A stretch of 64,000 nt of DNA, taken from Adhaeribacter aerolatus. GTDB lineage: Bacteria > Bacteroidota > Bacteroidia > Cytophagales > Hymenobacteraceae. This document shows positions 8,462 to 17,031 of the stretch, in pieces. The stretch's first letter is position 1. Every line of letters starts with the position of its first letter. Position numbers and translations under genes: made by a program. The notes beneath the pieces were generated by a model that was not told where the DNA came from, searched no databases, and saw only the letters and a list, made by a program, of their open reading frames with translations. The DNA is taken from NCBI RefSeq assembly GCF_007991635.1, contig NZ_BJYS01000003.1, positions 62,001-126,000 of the forward strand, written 5' to 3'.

Positions 8462-8767
8462 TTAAGATACCACTTCGGATTTAATTTTTTTGCTGTTTTT
8501 GATTTTCTGAACAAAAGATTTAGAGGGTTTGAAGCTCGGCACAAAATGCTCATCTATAATAATGGAGGTATTTTTAGAAATATTTCGGGCTACTTTCTTA
8601 GCGCGTTTTTTATTTATAAAACTACCGAAACCTCTCACATAAATATTATTCCCGTTAGACATAGAATCTTTAACTACTTTAAAAAAGGCCTCTACTGTTG
8701 CCTGAACGTCAGCTTTTTCGATTCCTGTTTTGTCCGCAATCTCTGATATTACTTCTGCTTTAGTCAC
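8462..8767 (-). CDS. hup: HU family DNA-binding protein
   Basis: Nucleoid protein of the HU/IHF family (101 aa), a dimer that bends DNA. The N-terminal helices (MTKAEVISEIADKTGIEKADVQATVEAFF) form the dimer body. GFGSFINKKRAKKVARN near residues 46-62 is the saddle plus the start of the DNA-binding arms; the arm tip lacks the usual RNP and reads NTSIIIDEHFVPSFKPSKSF. A Lys-rich tail (VQKIKNSKKIKSEVVS) extends beyond the common 90 aa. Start is GTG (8767). The gene precedes the TPR gene and is divergent from mutY, an arrangement common in Bacteroidota. A promoter box and large hairpin lie in the leader. Confidence 0.9.
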   Translation of the reverse strand: MTKAEVISEIADKTGIEKADVQATVEAFFKVVKDSMSNGNNIYVRGFGSFINKKRAKKVARNISKNTSIIIDEHFVPSFKPSKSFVQKIKNSKKIKSEVVS

Positions 8768-8809
8768 TTTACTGTATCAGTTAAATAGGTTGATATAAAA
8801 TTTTACTTT

Positions 8810-8852
8810 CCCGTTTAAAGCGTTAACAAATTGTTTATTAGCTTTAAACGGG
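8810..8852 (-). promoter_or_regulatory. Stem-loop at 5' end of HU transcript
   Basis: Perfect 12-base inverted repeat CCCGTTTAAAGC (8810-8821) / GCTTTAAACGGG (8841-8852) around a 19-base loop that itself contains AACAAATTGTT. It directly follows the minus-strand -7 box at 8855-8862, so it would form at the very start of the HU mRNA, or act at the DNA level as an operator. No T-run follows it towards HU, which argues against a simple terminator. Confidence 0.6.
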
Positions 8853-8854
8853 CA

Positions 8855-8862
8855 CAAATGTA
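8855..8862 (-). promoter_or_regulatory. Promoter -7 box (TACATTTG) for HU
   Basis: Minus-strand TACATTTG matches TAnnTTTG, about 90 bases upstream of the HU GTG start. The predicted start of transcription falls inside the adjacent inverted repeat. Confidence 0.55.
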
Positions 8863-8964
8863 ACCTCATTTCCGAAGAACTAAAAACTATTTAATTAAAA
8901 AAATATCCGGATGCCTGATTTATCTGTTTCCGGAATATAAATTTATACTTTTCAAATATACAGC

Positions 8965-10044
8965 ATGATTTCTCCCGAGCCGGCTCTTTTTGGCAATGCC
9001 CTTATTAACTGGTATAGACAACACAAACGCCCCTTGCCCTGGCGCGAAACCCGCGATCCTTATGCCATCTGGCTGTCGGAAGTGATCCTGCAGCAAACGC
9101 GTGTGAATCAGGGATTGCCTTACTACCAAACCTTTTTAAGCAATTATCCTACCATAAAAGATTTAGCTCAGGCCACTGAAGATGAAGTACTCCGCCATTG
9201 GCAGGGTCTAGGCTATTATTCGCGGGCCCGCAACATGCACCATACTGCCAAATATATTTCTTTTGAACTGGACGGAAAATTTCCCGGCACTTACGCTGAA
9301 CTATTAAAACTAAAAGGGATTGGGCCCTACACGGCCGCTGCCATTGCTTCGTTTGCTTTTAAAGAACCAGTAGCGGTACTCGATGGCAATGTTTTTCGGG
9401 TACTAGCCCGCGTATACGGTTTGGCCGATGATATCTCTTCGCCGGCTGGCAAAAAAGCTTTTCAGTTACTGGCTGATTCTTTGATTTACAGAGCCGAGCC
9501 GGATACCTACAACCAGGCTATTATGGAGTTCGGCGCTATACAGTGTACGCCGGTAATGCCCGACTGCCTTTTTTGCCCTTTACAGCAAACCTGTTTTGCT
9601 TTTTTAAATGGCTTGGTAGCCGCCTTGCCGCACAAATCTAAAGCCAAAGCAGGCCGCAAACGCTATTTCCATTATTTGGTGCTGCAATGGCAAGACAAAT
9701 ATTATTTACGCAAGCGCACCCAAACCGATATCTGGCAGGGGCTCTACGATTTTTATCTCCAGGAAACCGATTCGCCGGATTTGCCCGACGAAATCCTGCT
9801 GCAGGAATTAAAATTATTAGCGCCTGCGGAAACTAAACCGGTAATAAAAGGAGTTTCAGAGGTTTACAAGCACGTACTTACGCACCAAAAAATATACGCT
9901 AAGTTTTATCTTATCGGGCTGCACGCACGTTTAAGGGAGGAGGTTACAGAAAGCACAGGTTTGAGCCTTTTATCGGCATCCGAAATAGAGCAGTTACCCA
10001 AAGCTATTATGATTGACCGGTATTTGAAAGCTACTGTTTTTTAA
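8965..10044 (+). CDS. mutY: A/G-specific adenine glycosylase MutY
   Basis: Removes adenine mispaired with 8-oxoguanine (359 aa). The catalytic Glu lies in WLSEVILQQTRV near residue 37. The helix-hairpin-helix is LKGIGPYTAAAIASF near residue 112, followed by VLDGNVFRVLARV with the conserved Asp. The iron-sulfur loop is CTPVMPDCLFCPLQQTC (Cys-X6-Cys-X2-Cys-X5-Cys, near 193-209). Residues about 230-355 form the NUDIX-like domain that reads 8-oxoG. Length is normal. It heads the run mutY - ssb - gldE - gldD and is divergent from HU. Confidence 0.96.
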   Translation: MISPEPALFGNALINWYRQHKRPLPWRETRDPYAIWLSEVILQQTRVNQGLPYYQTFLSNYPTIKDLAQATEDEVLRHWQGLGYYSRARNMHHTAKYISFELDGKFPGTYAELLKLKGIGPYTAAAIASFAFKEPVAVLDGNVFRVLARVYGLADDISSPAGKKAFQLLADSLIYRAEPDTYNQAIMEFGAIQCTPVMPDCLFCPLQQTCFAFLNGLVAALPHKSKAKAGRKRYFHYLVLQWQDKYYLRKRTQTDIWQGLYDFYLQETDSPDLPDEILLQELKLLAPAETKPVIKGVSEVYKHVLTHQKIYAKFYLIGLHARLREEVTESTGLSLLSASEIEQLPKAIMIDRYLKATVF

Positions 10045-10099
10045 TTATATTTACCTTTAAATACTTTTAAGTAAACCTTAAAAAAAACCGCTAAAATAA

Positions 10100-10555
10100 A
10101 TGGCAAGCATCAACAGAGTAATACTGGTAGGTAACTTAGGGAAAGACCCCGAAATTCGTCATATCGAAGGCGGTGTAGCCGTAGCCCGTTTTCCGATTGC
10201 TACCTCCGAAACGTACAAAGATAAAACCGGCAACAAAGTAGAGCGTACGGAGTGGCATAATATTGTGGTCTGGCGTGGTCTGGCCGAAGTTGCTGAAAAA
10301 TACCTGAAAAAAGGGCAGTCGGTTTACATTGAGGGTAAAATCCGCACGAATAATTATCAGGATAAAGAAGGCATCCAGCGTTACAGCGTTGAAATTGTAG
10401 CCGATAACATGACGATGCTTAGTCGGGCTGAGGGCAGCAATGGCCAGGGCCAAAACAACGCGCAGGAAAGCAGCGCCGTTTACAACAGTGGCAACCCGGG
10501 CAAGCCCGAAATGAGCGCCAACTACGAAAACGAGCCGGATGACTTGCCGTTTTAA
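10100..10555 (+). CDS. ssb: Single-stranded DNA-binding protein
   Basis: SSB (151 aa), coats single-stranded DNA and recruits repair and replication enzymes. The OB-fold spans residues 1-105 with the usual opening ASINRVILVGNLGKDPEIR. A flexible Gly/Asn/Gln-rich tail follows, ending in the acidic tip EPDDLPF that binds partners such as RecG and PriA. It lies 55 bases after mutY and 26 before gldE, in line with a shared transcript. Confidence 0.97.
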   Translation: MASINRVILVGNLGKDPEIRHIEGGVAVARFPIATSETYKDKTGNKVERTEWHNIVVWRGLAEVAEKYLKKGQSVYIEGKIRTNNYQDKEGIQRYSVEIVADNMTMLSRAEGSNGQGQNNAQESSAVYNSGNPGKPEMSANYENEPDDLPF

Positions 10556-10581
10556 ACGATTGTTGTACTAAATTTTAAAAT

Positions 10582-11919
10582 TTGGAACCCACCGACGCCG
10601 GCGACCCTCCGAGTTATTTTACTTACCTGGTCTCCGCCTTTTTCTCGCCTTTAAGCCTGGATTTAGTTCTGGCTGCAACCGGCATAATCTTTTTGTTGCT
10701 GCTTTCTGCGCTGGTATCCGGCGCCGAAGCAGCATTTTTCTCTTTATCCGAAGCCGAGTTGGCTACCTGCCGGCAGCATCCGCGGCGATCTTATAAGCGT
10801 ATTCTGGATTTATTGCAGCACCCGCGGCGCCTACTTACTACCATGTTGGTAATAGATAATATTATTAATGTGGCATTGGTTATGATTATTATTAACCTGG
10901 CCATGCGGCTGAATGGAAGCTACCTGGGCTTTTCTACGGTTTTAACAATTGCCGTTGTACTTACCATTGCCATTTCTTTTTTTGGCGAGGTACTACCCAA
11001 AATCAGGGCTACGCAAAACCGCTTAACCACCGCCTGCCGCATGGCTGGGTTCCTGCACTGGGCCGACATGCTGCTAACCCCCATTTCGGGGTTATTGTTG
11101 GGCCTGAGTAACCTGATTGAGCAAAATACAAAGTCCAGGCCACCTTCGGAACGGTTAGATGAACTGCAAAACGCCATTGATGCCACCTTAACCACCGAAA
11201 ACCGCGAAGAAAAAGAAATATTAAAGGGTATTGTAAATTTTAGCACCACCACGGTAAAACAGGTAATGCACTCGCGGGTAGATGTTATTGCCTTCGACAG
11301 CAGCACATCTTACGCCGACTTACTCCCCCTGATAAACCAGTGGGGCTATTCGCGGGTACCCGTTTATACCGAAACCATCGATAAAATAGAGGGTATTCTG
11401 TACATTAAAGATTTACTGCAACACCTGGATGCAGGCCCGGATTTCGCCTGGCAAGCTTTACTGCGCCCGCCTTACTTTGTGCCCGAAAGCAAAAAAATAG
11501 ACGATCTGTTGCGGGAGTTTCAGGAAATGCACGTGCACATGGCTATAGTGGTAGATGAGTACGGCGGTACCGCCGGATTGCTTACCTTTGAAGATATTGT
11601 AGAAGAGATAGTGGGCGAAATAAAAGACGAATTTGACGAAGAAGAGGAAGTGGAATATGCGCAAATCGATGAAAATACGTTTATTTTTGAAGGTCAAACT
11701 TCGTTGAATGAATTCTGCAAAGTAACCGGCATTGAGCCGGAAGTGCTGGAATCTGTCCGGAAAAACAACGAATCTGTCGGCGGGCTCATGCTGGAATTAT
11801 TTTCTAAAATTCCGCAGGAAGGCGAAGAAATAGAGTTAGATGTATGTAAGTTTGTTATCCAATCGGCCGATAATAAAAGAGTAAAGCAGGTTAAAGTTTA
11901 TGTGGGGGTTACCAAGTAG
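10582..11919 (+). CDS. gldE: Gliding motility-associated protein GldE (CNNM/CBS/CorC membrane protein)
   Basis: Integral membrane protein (445 aa) of the hemolysin C/CorC/CNNM superfamily, called GldE when paired with gldD in Bacteroidota. The N-terminal CNNM/DUF21 domain has hydrophobic segments at about 24-46, 85-107 and 118-140, with the conserved SGAEAAFFSLSEAEL near 47. A pair of CBS domains covers about 210-330 (VDEYGGTAGLLTFEDIVEEIVGEI at its end), and the C-terminal CorC/HlyC domain 350-440. Start is TTG at 10582. In F. johnsoniae gldE can partly compensate for gldB defects. It runs into gldD with almost no gap. Confidence 0.88.
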   Translation: MEPTDAGDPPSYFTYLVSAFFSPLSLDLVLAATGIIFLLLLSALVSGAEAAFFSLSEAELATCRQHPRRSYKRILDLLQHPRRLLTTMLVIDNIINVALVMIIINLAMRLNGSYLGFSTVLTIAVVLTIAISFFGEVLPKIRATQNRLTTACRMAGFLHWADMLLTPISGLLLGLSNLIEQNTKSRPPSERLDELQNAIDATLTTENREEKEILKGIVNFSTTTVKQVMHSRVDVIAFDSSTSYADLLPLINQWGYSRVPVYTETIDKIEGILYIKDLLQHLDAGPDFAWQALLRPPYFVPESKKIDDLLREFQEMHVHMAIVVDEYGGTAGLLTFEDIVEEIVGEIKDEFDEEEEVEYAQIDENTFIFEGQTSLNEFCKVTGIEPEVLESVRKNNESVGGLMLELFSKIPQEGEEIELDVCKFVIQSADNKRVKQVKVYVGVTK

Positions 11920-11923
11920 CGTT

Positions 11924-12520
11924 TTGAAATTTAAGTTTATTAAAAATATCTCCTGGCCACTAGCCTGTTTAGCCATGCTGGTATCGGCTTGCGGCCGCGA
12001 AGATTATACTCCCAAACCCAAAGGCTATAACCGCATAGATTTACCCCCGGCCAAATACCAGCCCTTAACCCAAAAGCATCCTTATTGGTTTGAATATTCG
12101 GCTTACGCCAAAATATTGCGCGACTCTTCACGCACGGCTATGCCCCACTGGATTAACATTTACTACCCGCAGTTTCAGGCTAACGTGCAGCTCACTTACC
12201 GCCCGGTTAACCACGGCCGGCAAATGCTGAATAAACTGCTCGAAGATGCCCGCACGCTCACCATTAAACACCAGATAAAGGCCGAATCAATTGAGGGTGG
12301 TATTATTAAAACCAAGAATGGCATGAACGTAAATGTAGCCGAACTAACCGGCGAGGTGCCTACCCAGTTTCAGTTTTACGTAACCGACAGCACCAAACAT
12401 TTTTTCCGGGGCGCGCTTTACTTCCGGACCGCCACCGCCAACGATTCGCTTGCCCCGGTTATCAACTATATCAAAAAAGATATGGTGCACCTGCTCAATA
12501 CCCTTAAATGGACGGAATAG
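11924..12520 (+). CDS. gldD: Gliding motility lipoprotein GldD
   Basis: Lipoprotein of the gliding/type IX secretion set, with the family hallmark YTPKPKGYNRIDLP right after the lipidated Cys. The longest frame begins at ATG 11900, inside gldE. A TTG at 11924, five bases beyond the gldE stop, gives a normal lipoprotein signal, MKFKFIKNISWPLACLAMLV followed by SAC, and I prefer it (198 aa; 206 aa from the ATG). gldE and gldD are translationally coupled either way. GldD is required for gliding in F. johnsoniae and is kept in many non-gliding Bacteroidota, where it probably serves type IX secretion. Confidence 0.88.
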   Translation: MKFKFIKNISWPLACLAMLVSACGREDYTPKPKGYNRIDLPPAKYQPLTQKHPYWFEYSAYAKILRDSSRTAMPHWINIYYPQFQANVQLTYRPVNHGRQMLNKLLEDARTLTIKHQIKAESIEGGIIKTKNGMNVNVAELTGEVPTQFQFYVTDSTKHFFRGALYFRTATANDSLAPVINYIKKDMVHLLNTLKWTE

Positions 12521-12538
12521 TAATGAATTAAAGATTAT

Positions 12539-12692
12539 GAATTAAAAATTAGAAATTAATTATCGTGAAATAATTAGGCAGTTTTGGTTATCAGAAATGA
12601 TTAACGCTTAACAAGAAGACATATAAATTAATTATTCACAATTTTTAATTTTCTAGTTTAACTTCTAATTCAAAATTTCTAATTTTTAATTC
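12539..12692. repeat. Inverted-repeat element between gldD and recG
   Basis: A perfect 19-bp inverted repeat, GAATTAAAAATTAGAAATT (12539-12557) and its reverse complement (12674-12692), encloses 116 gene-free, AT-rich bases. It fills nearly the whole gldD-recG gap. The geometry is like a small non-autonomous element; a similar gene-free pair lies at 41.0 kb. Confidence 0.6.
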
Positions 12693-12699
12693 AAGTAAG

Positions 12700-14793
12700 G
12701 TGTCCGGGTTTTTTAATACAAAGATTGAGTTTCTGAAAGGTATCGGTCCTCAAAAAGCCTTATTGCTGCAGCAGGAACTTAATATTTTTACTTATGGTGA
12801 TTTAATCCAGCACTACCCTTTCCGGTATTTAGACCGTACCCAGTTCTACCAGATTGCCGAAGTCTACGAAGATTTACCCTACATTCAGGTCAAAGGCCGC
12901 ATCCGCTCGAAAGAATTATTGGGCGAAGGCCGCAAGCAGCGCTTATCGGTAGTTTTAGCCGATGCCTCCGGCGAAATAGAACTGGTTTGGTTTAAAGGGG
13001 TGAAGTGGATGAACACCAGCCTGAAAACCGGCGTCGAATATATTGTATTTGGCAAGCCTACGCTGTTTAATGGCCGCTTAAACATGGCTCATCCCGAAAT
13101 GGAAGAAGCCACCGACGTAAAGCAAGACCAAAGCTATTTACAACCCGTTTATTCTACCACCGAGAAACTAAAAAACCACCGCCTCGACAGCAAAGCCATT
13201 TCTAAAATAATGGCCGAATTGCTAAAAGCTGCCGCTCCCAATATTGCCGAAAGCCTTACCCCCGAACTTATCGATCAGTACAAAATGCTGCCGAAGCGGG
13301 AAGCGTTGCTGCAGATTCATTTCCCGGCTACTACCGATAAATTAAATGCGGCACGGTTCCGGCTGAAGTTTGAAGAGTTGTTTTACGTGCAGCTAAAGCT
13401 GCTCCGGCAAAAAACCGTGCGCAAAGCCGATTTGCGGGGACAAGTCTTTAAAAACGTACCGACCTTAACCGAATTTTACAACCACCACCTGGGTTTCGAT
13501 TTAACCAATGCGCAAAAGCGTGTTATAAAAGAAATATATAAAGATTTGTGCGCCGGCAAGCAAATGAACCGGCTGCTGCAAGGCGATGTAGGCAGCGGCA
13601 AAACCATTGTGGCTTTTTTAACCATGCTCATGGCCACCGATAACCAGGCGCAGGCTTGCCTCATGGCGCCCACCGAAATATTAGCCGACCAGCACTATAC
13701 CGGTTTAAAAGTGTACGCCGATAAACTGGGCATTAATCTAGGCAAACTAACCGGCTCTACCAAACAAAAAGAGCGCCGCCTTATTCACGAGCAACTGCAA
13801 TCCGGCGACATGAAAATGATTGTAGGTACGCACGCTTTGCTCGAAGATGTGGTACAATTTCAGAATCTGGGTTTATGTATTATTGATGAGCAACACCGGT
13901 TTGGCGTAGCCCAGCGCTCTAAATTGTGGCAAAAAAATCCGGCCATTATTCCGCACGTACTGGTCATGACCGCCACTCCTATTCCGCGCACCTTAGCTAT
14001 GACCTTATACGGCGACCTGGATGTATCGGTGATTGATGAATTACCGGCCGGCCGGAAGGAGATTGTAACGGTGCACCGTTACGATGCGCACCGGTTACGG
14101 GTATTTGGATTTATGCGGGAGCAGATAAAAGCCGGCCGTCAGGTATACGTCGTCTATCCGCTTATCGAAGAATCCGAAACCATGGATTATAAAGATTTGA
14201 TGGATGGTTACGAAAGCGTGAAGCGGGCTTTTCCGGAATACGGCATCAGCATTGTACACGGCAAAATGAAACCCCAGGACAAAGATTTTGAAATGCAACG
14301 GTTTGTCCGAAACGAAACCCAGCTAATGGTGGCCACCACCGTAATAGAAGTAGGGGTAAACGTGCCTAATGCTTCGGTAATGGTTATCGAAAGCGCCGAA
14401 CGGTTTGGCTTATCGCAGTTACACCAGTTGCGGGGCCGGGTGGGCCGGGGTGCCGAACAATCTTACTGCATTTTAATGACCAGCTACAAACTGAGCAAAG
14501 AAAGCAAAATCCGGCTAGAAACCATGGTACGCACCAACAACGGCTTTGAAATTGCCGATATCGACCTGAAACTCCGCGGGCCTGGTGATTTAATGGGCAC
14601 CCAGCAAAGCGGCGTTTTAGATTTGCTCATTGCCGATTTATCTAAAGATGCCAGAATATTGCAGGAGTCGCGGGCTGCAGCGCAACAGATAATTGAAGAA
14701 GATCCGCAACTGCAACTGCCGCAACACGAAAACCTGCGCCGGCACATCCAGTCATTAAGTAAAAATACCGTAAACTGGAGCCGGATTAGCTAA
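12700..14793 (+). CDS. recG: ATP-dependent DNA helicase RecG
   Basis: Branched-DNA translocase (697 aa) that remodels stalled forks and recombination intermediates. The N-terminal OB wedge domain is at about 60-155. The helicase core has Walker A GDVGSGKT near 295, DEQHRFG (DExH box) near 395, the TATPIPRTLAM motif III region, and RGRVGRG (motif VI) near 577. The C-terminus is standard. Start is GTG at 12700, giving MSGFFNTKIEFLKGIGPQKA, the usual family N-terminus. Upstream is a repeat element rather than a recognisable promoter. Confidence 0.96.
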   Translation: MSGFFNTKIEFLKGIGPQKALLLQQELNIFTYGDLIQHYPFRYLDRTQFYQIAEVYEDLPYIQVKGRIRSKELLGEGRKQRLSVVLADASGEIELVWFKGVKWMNTSLKTGVEYIVFGKPTLFNGRLNMAHPEMEEATDVKQDQSYLQPVYSTTEKLKNHRLDSKAISKIMAELLKAAAPNIAESLTPELIDQYKMLPKREALLQIHFPATTDKLNAARFRLKFEELFYVQLKLLRQKTVRKADLRGQVFKNVPTLTEFYNHHLGFDLTNAQKRVIKEIYKDLCAGKQMNRLLQGDVGSGKTIVAFLTMLMATDNQAQACLMAPTEILADQHYTGLKVYADKLGINLGKLTGSTKQKERRLIHEQLQSGDMKMIVGTHALLEDVVQFQNLGLCIIDEQHRFGVAQRSKLWQKNPAIIPHVLVMTATPIPRTLAMTLYGDLDVSVIDELPAGRKEIVTVHRYDAHRLRVFGFMREQIKAGRQVYVVYPLIEESETMDYKDLMDGYESVKRAFPEYGISIVHGKMKPQDKDFEMQRFVRNETQLMVATTVIEVGVNVPNASVMVIESAERFGLSQLHQLRGRVGRGAEQSYCILMTSYKLSKESKIRLETMVRTNNGFEIADIDLKLRGPGDLMGTQQSGVLDLLIADLSKDARILQESRAAAQQIIEEDPQLQLPQHENLRRHIQSLSKNTVNWSRIS

Positions 14794-14802
14794 AAACCGG
14801 TT

Positions 14803-15003
14803 TTAGTAGTTATTATACTTAAGCGATATTCTCTGAATATTATTCTCCTGAAGAGATTTTGGATTAAGGTTGGCATCGGTGTTATGAGAATATACGGGGC
14901 TATATAAACTTTTAGATGGCTTACTGATAACCTGATTTTGTTTTTCCATTTTGCTAATAACTATCAATACAACCAAAAGCAAAACTTTAAAAGCTAATTT
15001 CAT
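14803..15003 (-). CDS. Small putative secreted/membrane protein, unknown
   Basis: A 66-aa frame with an N-terminal hydrophobic segment (KLAFKVLLLVVLIVIS) led by Lys, resembling a signal peptide or anchor, followed by a polar Asn/Ser/Lys-rich tail with no recognisable motif. It is convergent with recG, whose stop lies 10 bases away. No family recognised and no clear promoter box found; it could be a chance frame in AT-rich DNA. Confidence 0.35.
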   Translation of the reverse strand: MKLAFKVLLLVVLIVISKMEKQNQVISKPSKSLYSPVYSHNTDANLNPKSLQENNIQRISLKYNNY

Positions 15004-15461
15004 AGTTTAAATTATTTACCGATATGCTATTGATGTAGATTAGTATTTTAACGACTTAGTTCTTTCGTAAGATGTTAAGTTTATGTAAAGGATTTTATTT
15101 GCCTTTATTCTATCATCCAGGAAAAATATCTAAGTAATTGGTGCCTACACTTTTAGTATTCGTTTTTCTTATGTTTTTTATTTAAATGAACTGTTTCTTA
15201 AACTGCTTACGCAGGGCTTACTTTTACTACTATTAAAAATAAATGTTACAAATATTTTAAGCCAAATAAATCAAAATTATTATTTTAATAAAAGCTTTCG
15301 GATTTATTTAACAAATTTACAATACAAGAATTTAAAATCCTATTATTAATAATAATTTTAATATTCTGATGGTTAAATTTTCGAAAATTTTAAATCGTCT
15401 TTTTACCGCTTTATCCTAAATAATATCTTTGCAGAAACTATTCTTTAAATTTGTAGTAGTT
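15004..15461. other. AT-rich intergenic region
   Basis: About 450 very AT-rich bases between two divergent genes. Apart from the promoter box near 15424 on the plus strand I see no gene, no long inverted repeat and no RNA structure I can support. Confidence 0.4.
15424..15431 (+). promoter_or_regulatory. Promoter -7 box (TATCTTTG)
   Basis: TATCTTTG matches TAnnTTTG about 30 bases before the ATG at 15462. It overlaps the TTG codon (15429) that opens the longest reading frame, so that TTG cannot be the true start if this box is used. Confidence 0.6.
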
Positions 15462-16946
15462 ATGACGCGTAGCTCAGGTAAAAGTTGGTTTAGCTTTATT
15501 CTATCAGTGGCACTCACAGTGGCACTCATTCTGGTTGTTTCCAGCTTTGCTCAAGCGCAATCCAGAACCCGGTCGGTTCCTTTCAGTTATCTGCCTGATC
15601 AAACAGAAGACCAGTATAACCAACGCATTAAGCAAAAAACGTTGCCGGTAGGTACGGCCGGTTTTATTATCTTATCTAAAAAAGCCGCCGGCATTTACGC
15701 AGTTGAATTTTATAGCAACGAATTAAAAAAAATTTGGGAAGCCGCCCTGCCCCTATCGGCTACCGAAGAAGTAGAAGCTTTTGCCCGGAATACGGAGAAT
15801 GCTTTGGTTCTTATTCACCGGAAAAACCAGGAAACCGCGACCCAGGGATTAATTGGTTATGCCATAGACTTAAAAACGGGTAAAAAATCAGAAATAAAAA
15901 AATTAGCCGAAGCCCCCCTAAAAAGCCGTCGGCTGGGAGCTGCCTTCTCCGAAGATGGTACGAAGCTCGTGACTTACAACTATCTGCAACAGCAAAGCGG
16001 GTTAAAAGCCATTCAGGCAACCATCTTTGATGGCAGTTTAAACAAGGTTCAGGAGCGCACCTACAGCTTCCAGGATTTAGCAGGTATCCAGTCGGCCAAT
16101 GTTAAAATTGATAATGCCGGCCACCAGTACGTGGCCCTAATCAACAATAATGCTACGCGGCTTTCGGTAAGGCGTTATAACCAGGCTGGTCCCGAAATAA
16201 AAGGCATGGATATTCAGGTGGGCGGCGTGTTTGAGGGAAAGAAAGTTTATGTGTTGGATACGTTCTTCGCATTGCAGCAGGACAGTAGTATGTTTGCCGC
16301 CGCTACCGTGGCCGACGAAAAAACCGGGGATTTCTATAGCCTGAAAGTAATAAAATTTGATTTTGGCTCCGGCGACATGAAATACGCCCCGGAATTCAGG
16401 TTTACCCCCCAATATATTGCCGATATAAACAAGCTGAATAAAACCGGGAGCCCGGCGGTAAAACGCCTGTCTGATATTTACCTCTCGGAAATTGTAGTAA
16501 GCCCGGATAAAAACGTGCTGGTAATGGCGGAAAAGAAATACAACGAAGGCCCGAAGCTGCCTTTTGCTGCCCGCGAAATACACTTATTCTCTTACGACGA
16601 ATTTCTGAACCCAACCTGGCACTCGATTCTGAATAAAAGTCAGATAGCGCCGGCATCCGAAGGTTTTACCGGTATTTCGTATAAGGCAAACTTGGCAGGC
16701 AATGAATTGCAACTTATTACCCTGGAAACCCTAAACGGTAAAACCGATTTATTTAGCCGCAAGATAAATATGAAGGATGGGACCACCGCTGCTCCGCAGC
16801 CACTGAAGCTGAATGTATCTACGAATCAGCCATTAGCTTACCTCAAAGATTTTACCGCCTGGTTAAACGAAAACACCCTGGTAGCCGTTTTTAAACCTTC
16901 CCGCAAATCCAAAGCACTCCAGTTAAGCAAAATAATAATTAAGTAA
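15462..16946 (+). CDS. Secreted protein of unknown function
   Basis: Exported protein of 494 aa. Start is ATG at 15462 (MTRSSGKSW): the longer frame from TTG 15429 begins inside the promoter box. A long signal peptide (hydrophobic FSFILSVALTVALILVVSSF) ends at QAQ near residue 33. The mature part is rich in short beta-strand-like stretches spaced by Gly/Asn/Asp turns (GFIILSKKAAGIYAVEF, LVTYNYLQQQSG, VLVMAEKKYNEG), suggestive of a beta-propeller or similar all-beta fold, but no repeat signature is firm. No catalytic motif or C-terminal sorting domain was recognised. Monocistronic, closed by a strong terminator. Confidence 0.75.
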   Translation: MTRSSGKSWFSFILSVALTVALILVVSSFAQAQSRTRSVPFSYLPDQTEDQYNQRIKQKTLPVGTAGFIILSKKAAGIYAVEFYSNELKKIWEAALPLSATEEVEAFARNTENALVLIHRKNQETATQGLIGYAIDLKTGKKSEIKKLAEAPLKSRRLGAAFSEDGTKLVTYNYLQQQSGLKAIQATIFDGSLNKVQERTYSFQDLAGIQSANVKIDNAGHQYVALINNNATRLSVRRYNQAGPEIKGMDIQVGGVFEGKKVYVLDTFFALQQDSSMFAAATVADEKTGDFYSLKVIKFDFGSGDMKYAPEFRFTPQYIADINKLNKTGSPAVKRLSDIYLSEIVVSPDKNVLVMAEKKYNEGPKLPFAAREIHLFSYDEFLNPTWHSILNKSQIAPASEGFTGISYKANLAGNELQLITLETLNGKTDLFSRKINMKDGTTAAPQPLKLNVSTNQPLAYLKDFTAWLNENTLVAVFKPSRKSKALQLSKIIIK

Positions 16947-16966
16947 ACAAATAGCCGTGCCTAAAA

Positions 16967-16999
16967 AGAAAGCCCGCTAGTAACTCTAACGGGCTTTCT
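16967..16999. terminator. Bidirectional terminator
   Basis: Inverted repeat AGAAAGCCCG / CGGGCTTTCT with a 13-base loop, preceded by an A-run and followed by T-rich sequence, between the convergent secreted-protein gene and the acyl-CoA dehydrogenase gene. Confidence 0.8.
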
Positions 17000-17031
17000 T
17001 AATTACCGGAAATTTACTCAAATCTTTAAAG

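Noticed and set aside
14793-14804. AAAACCGGTTTT as terminator of recG
   Set aside because: A 12-bp palindrome with no loop cannot form a usual terminator hairpin and no T-run follows.
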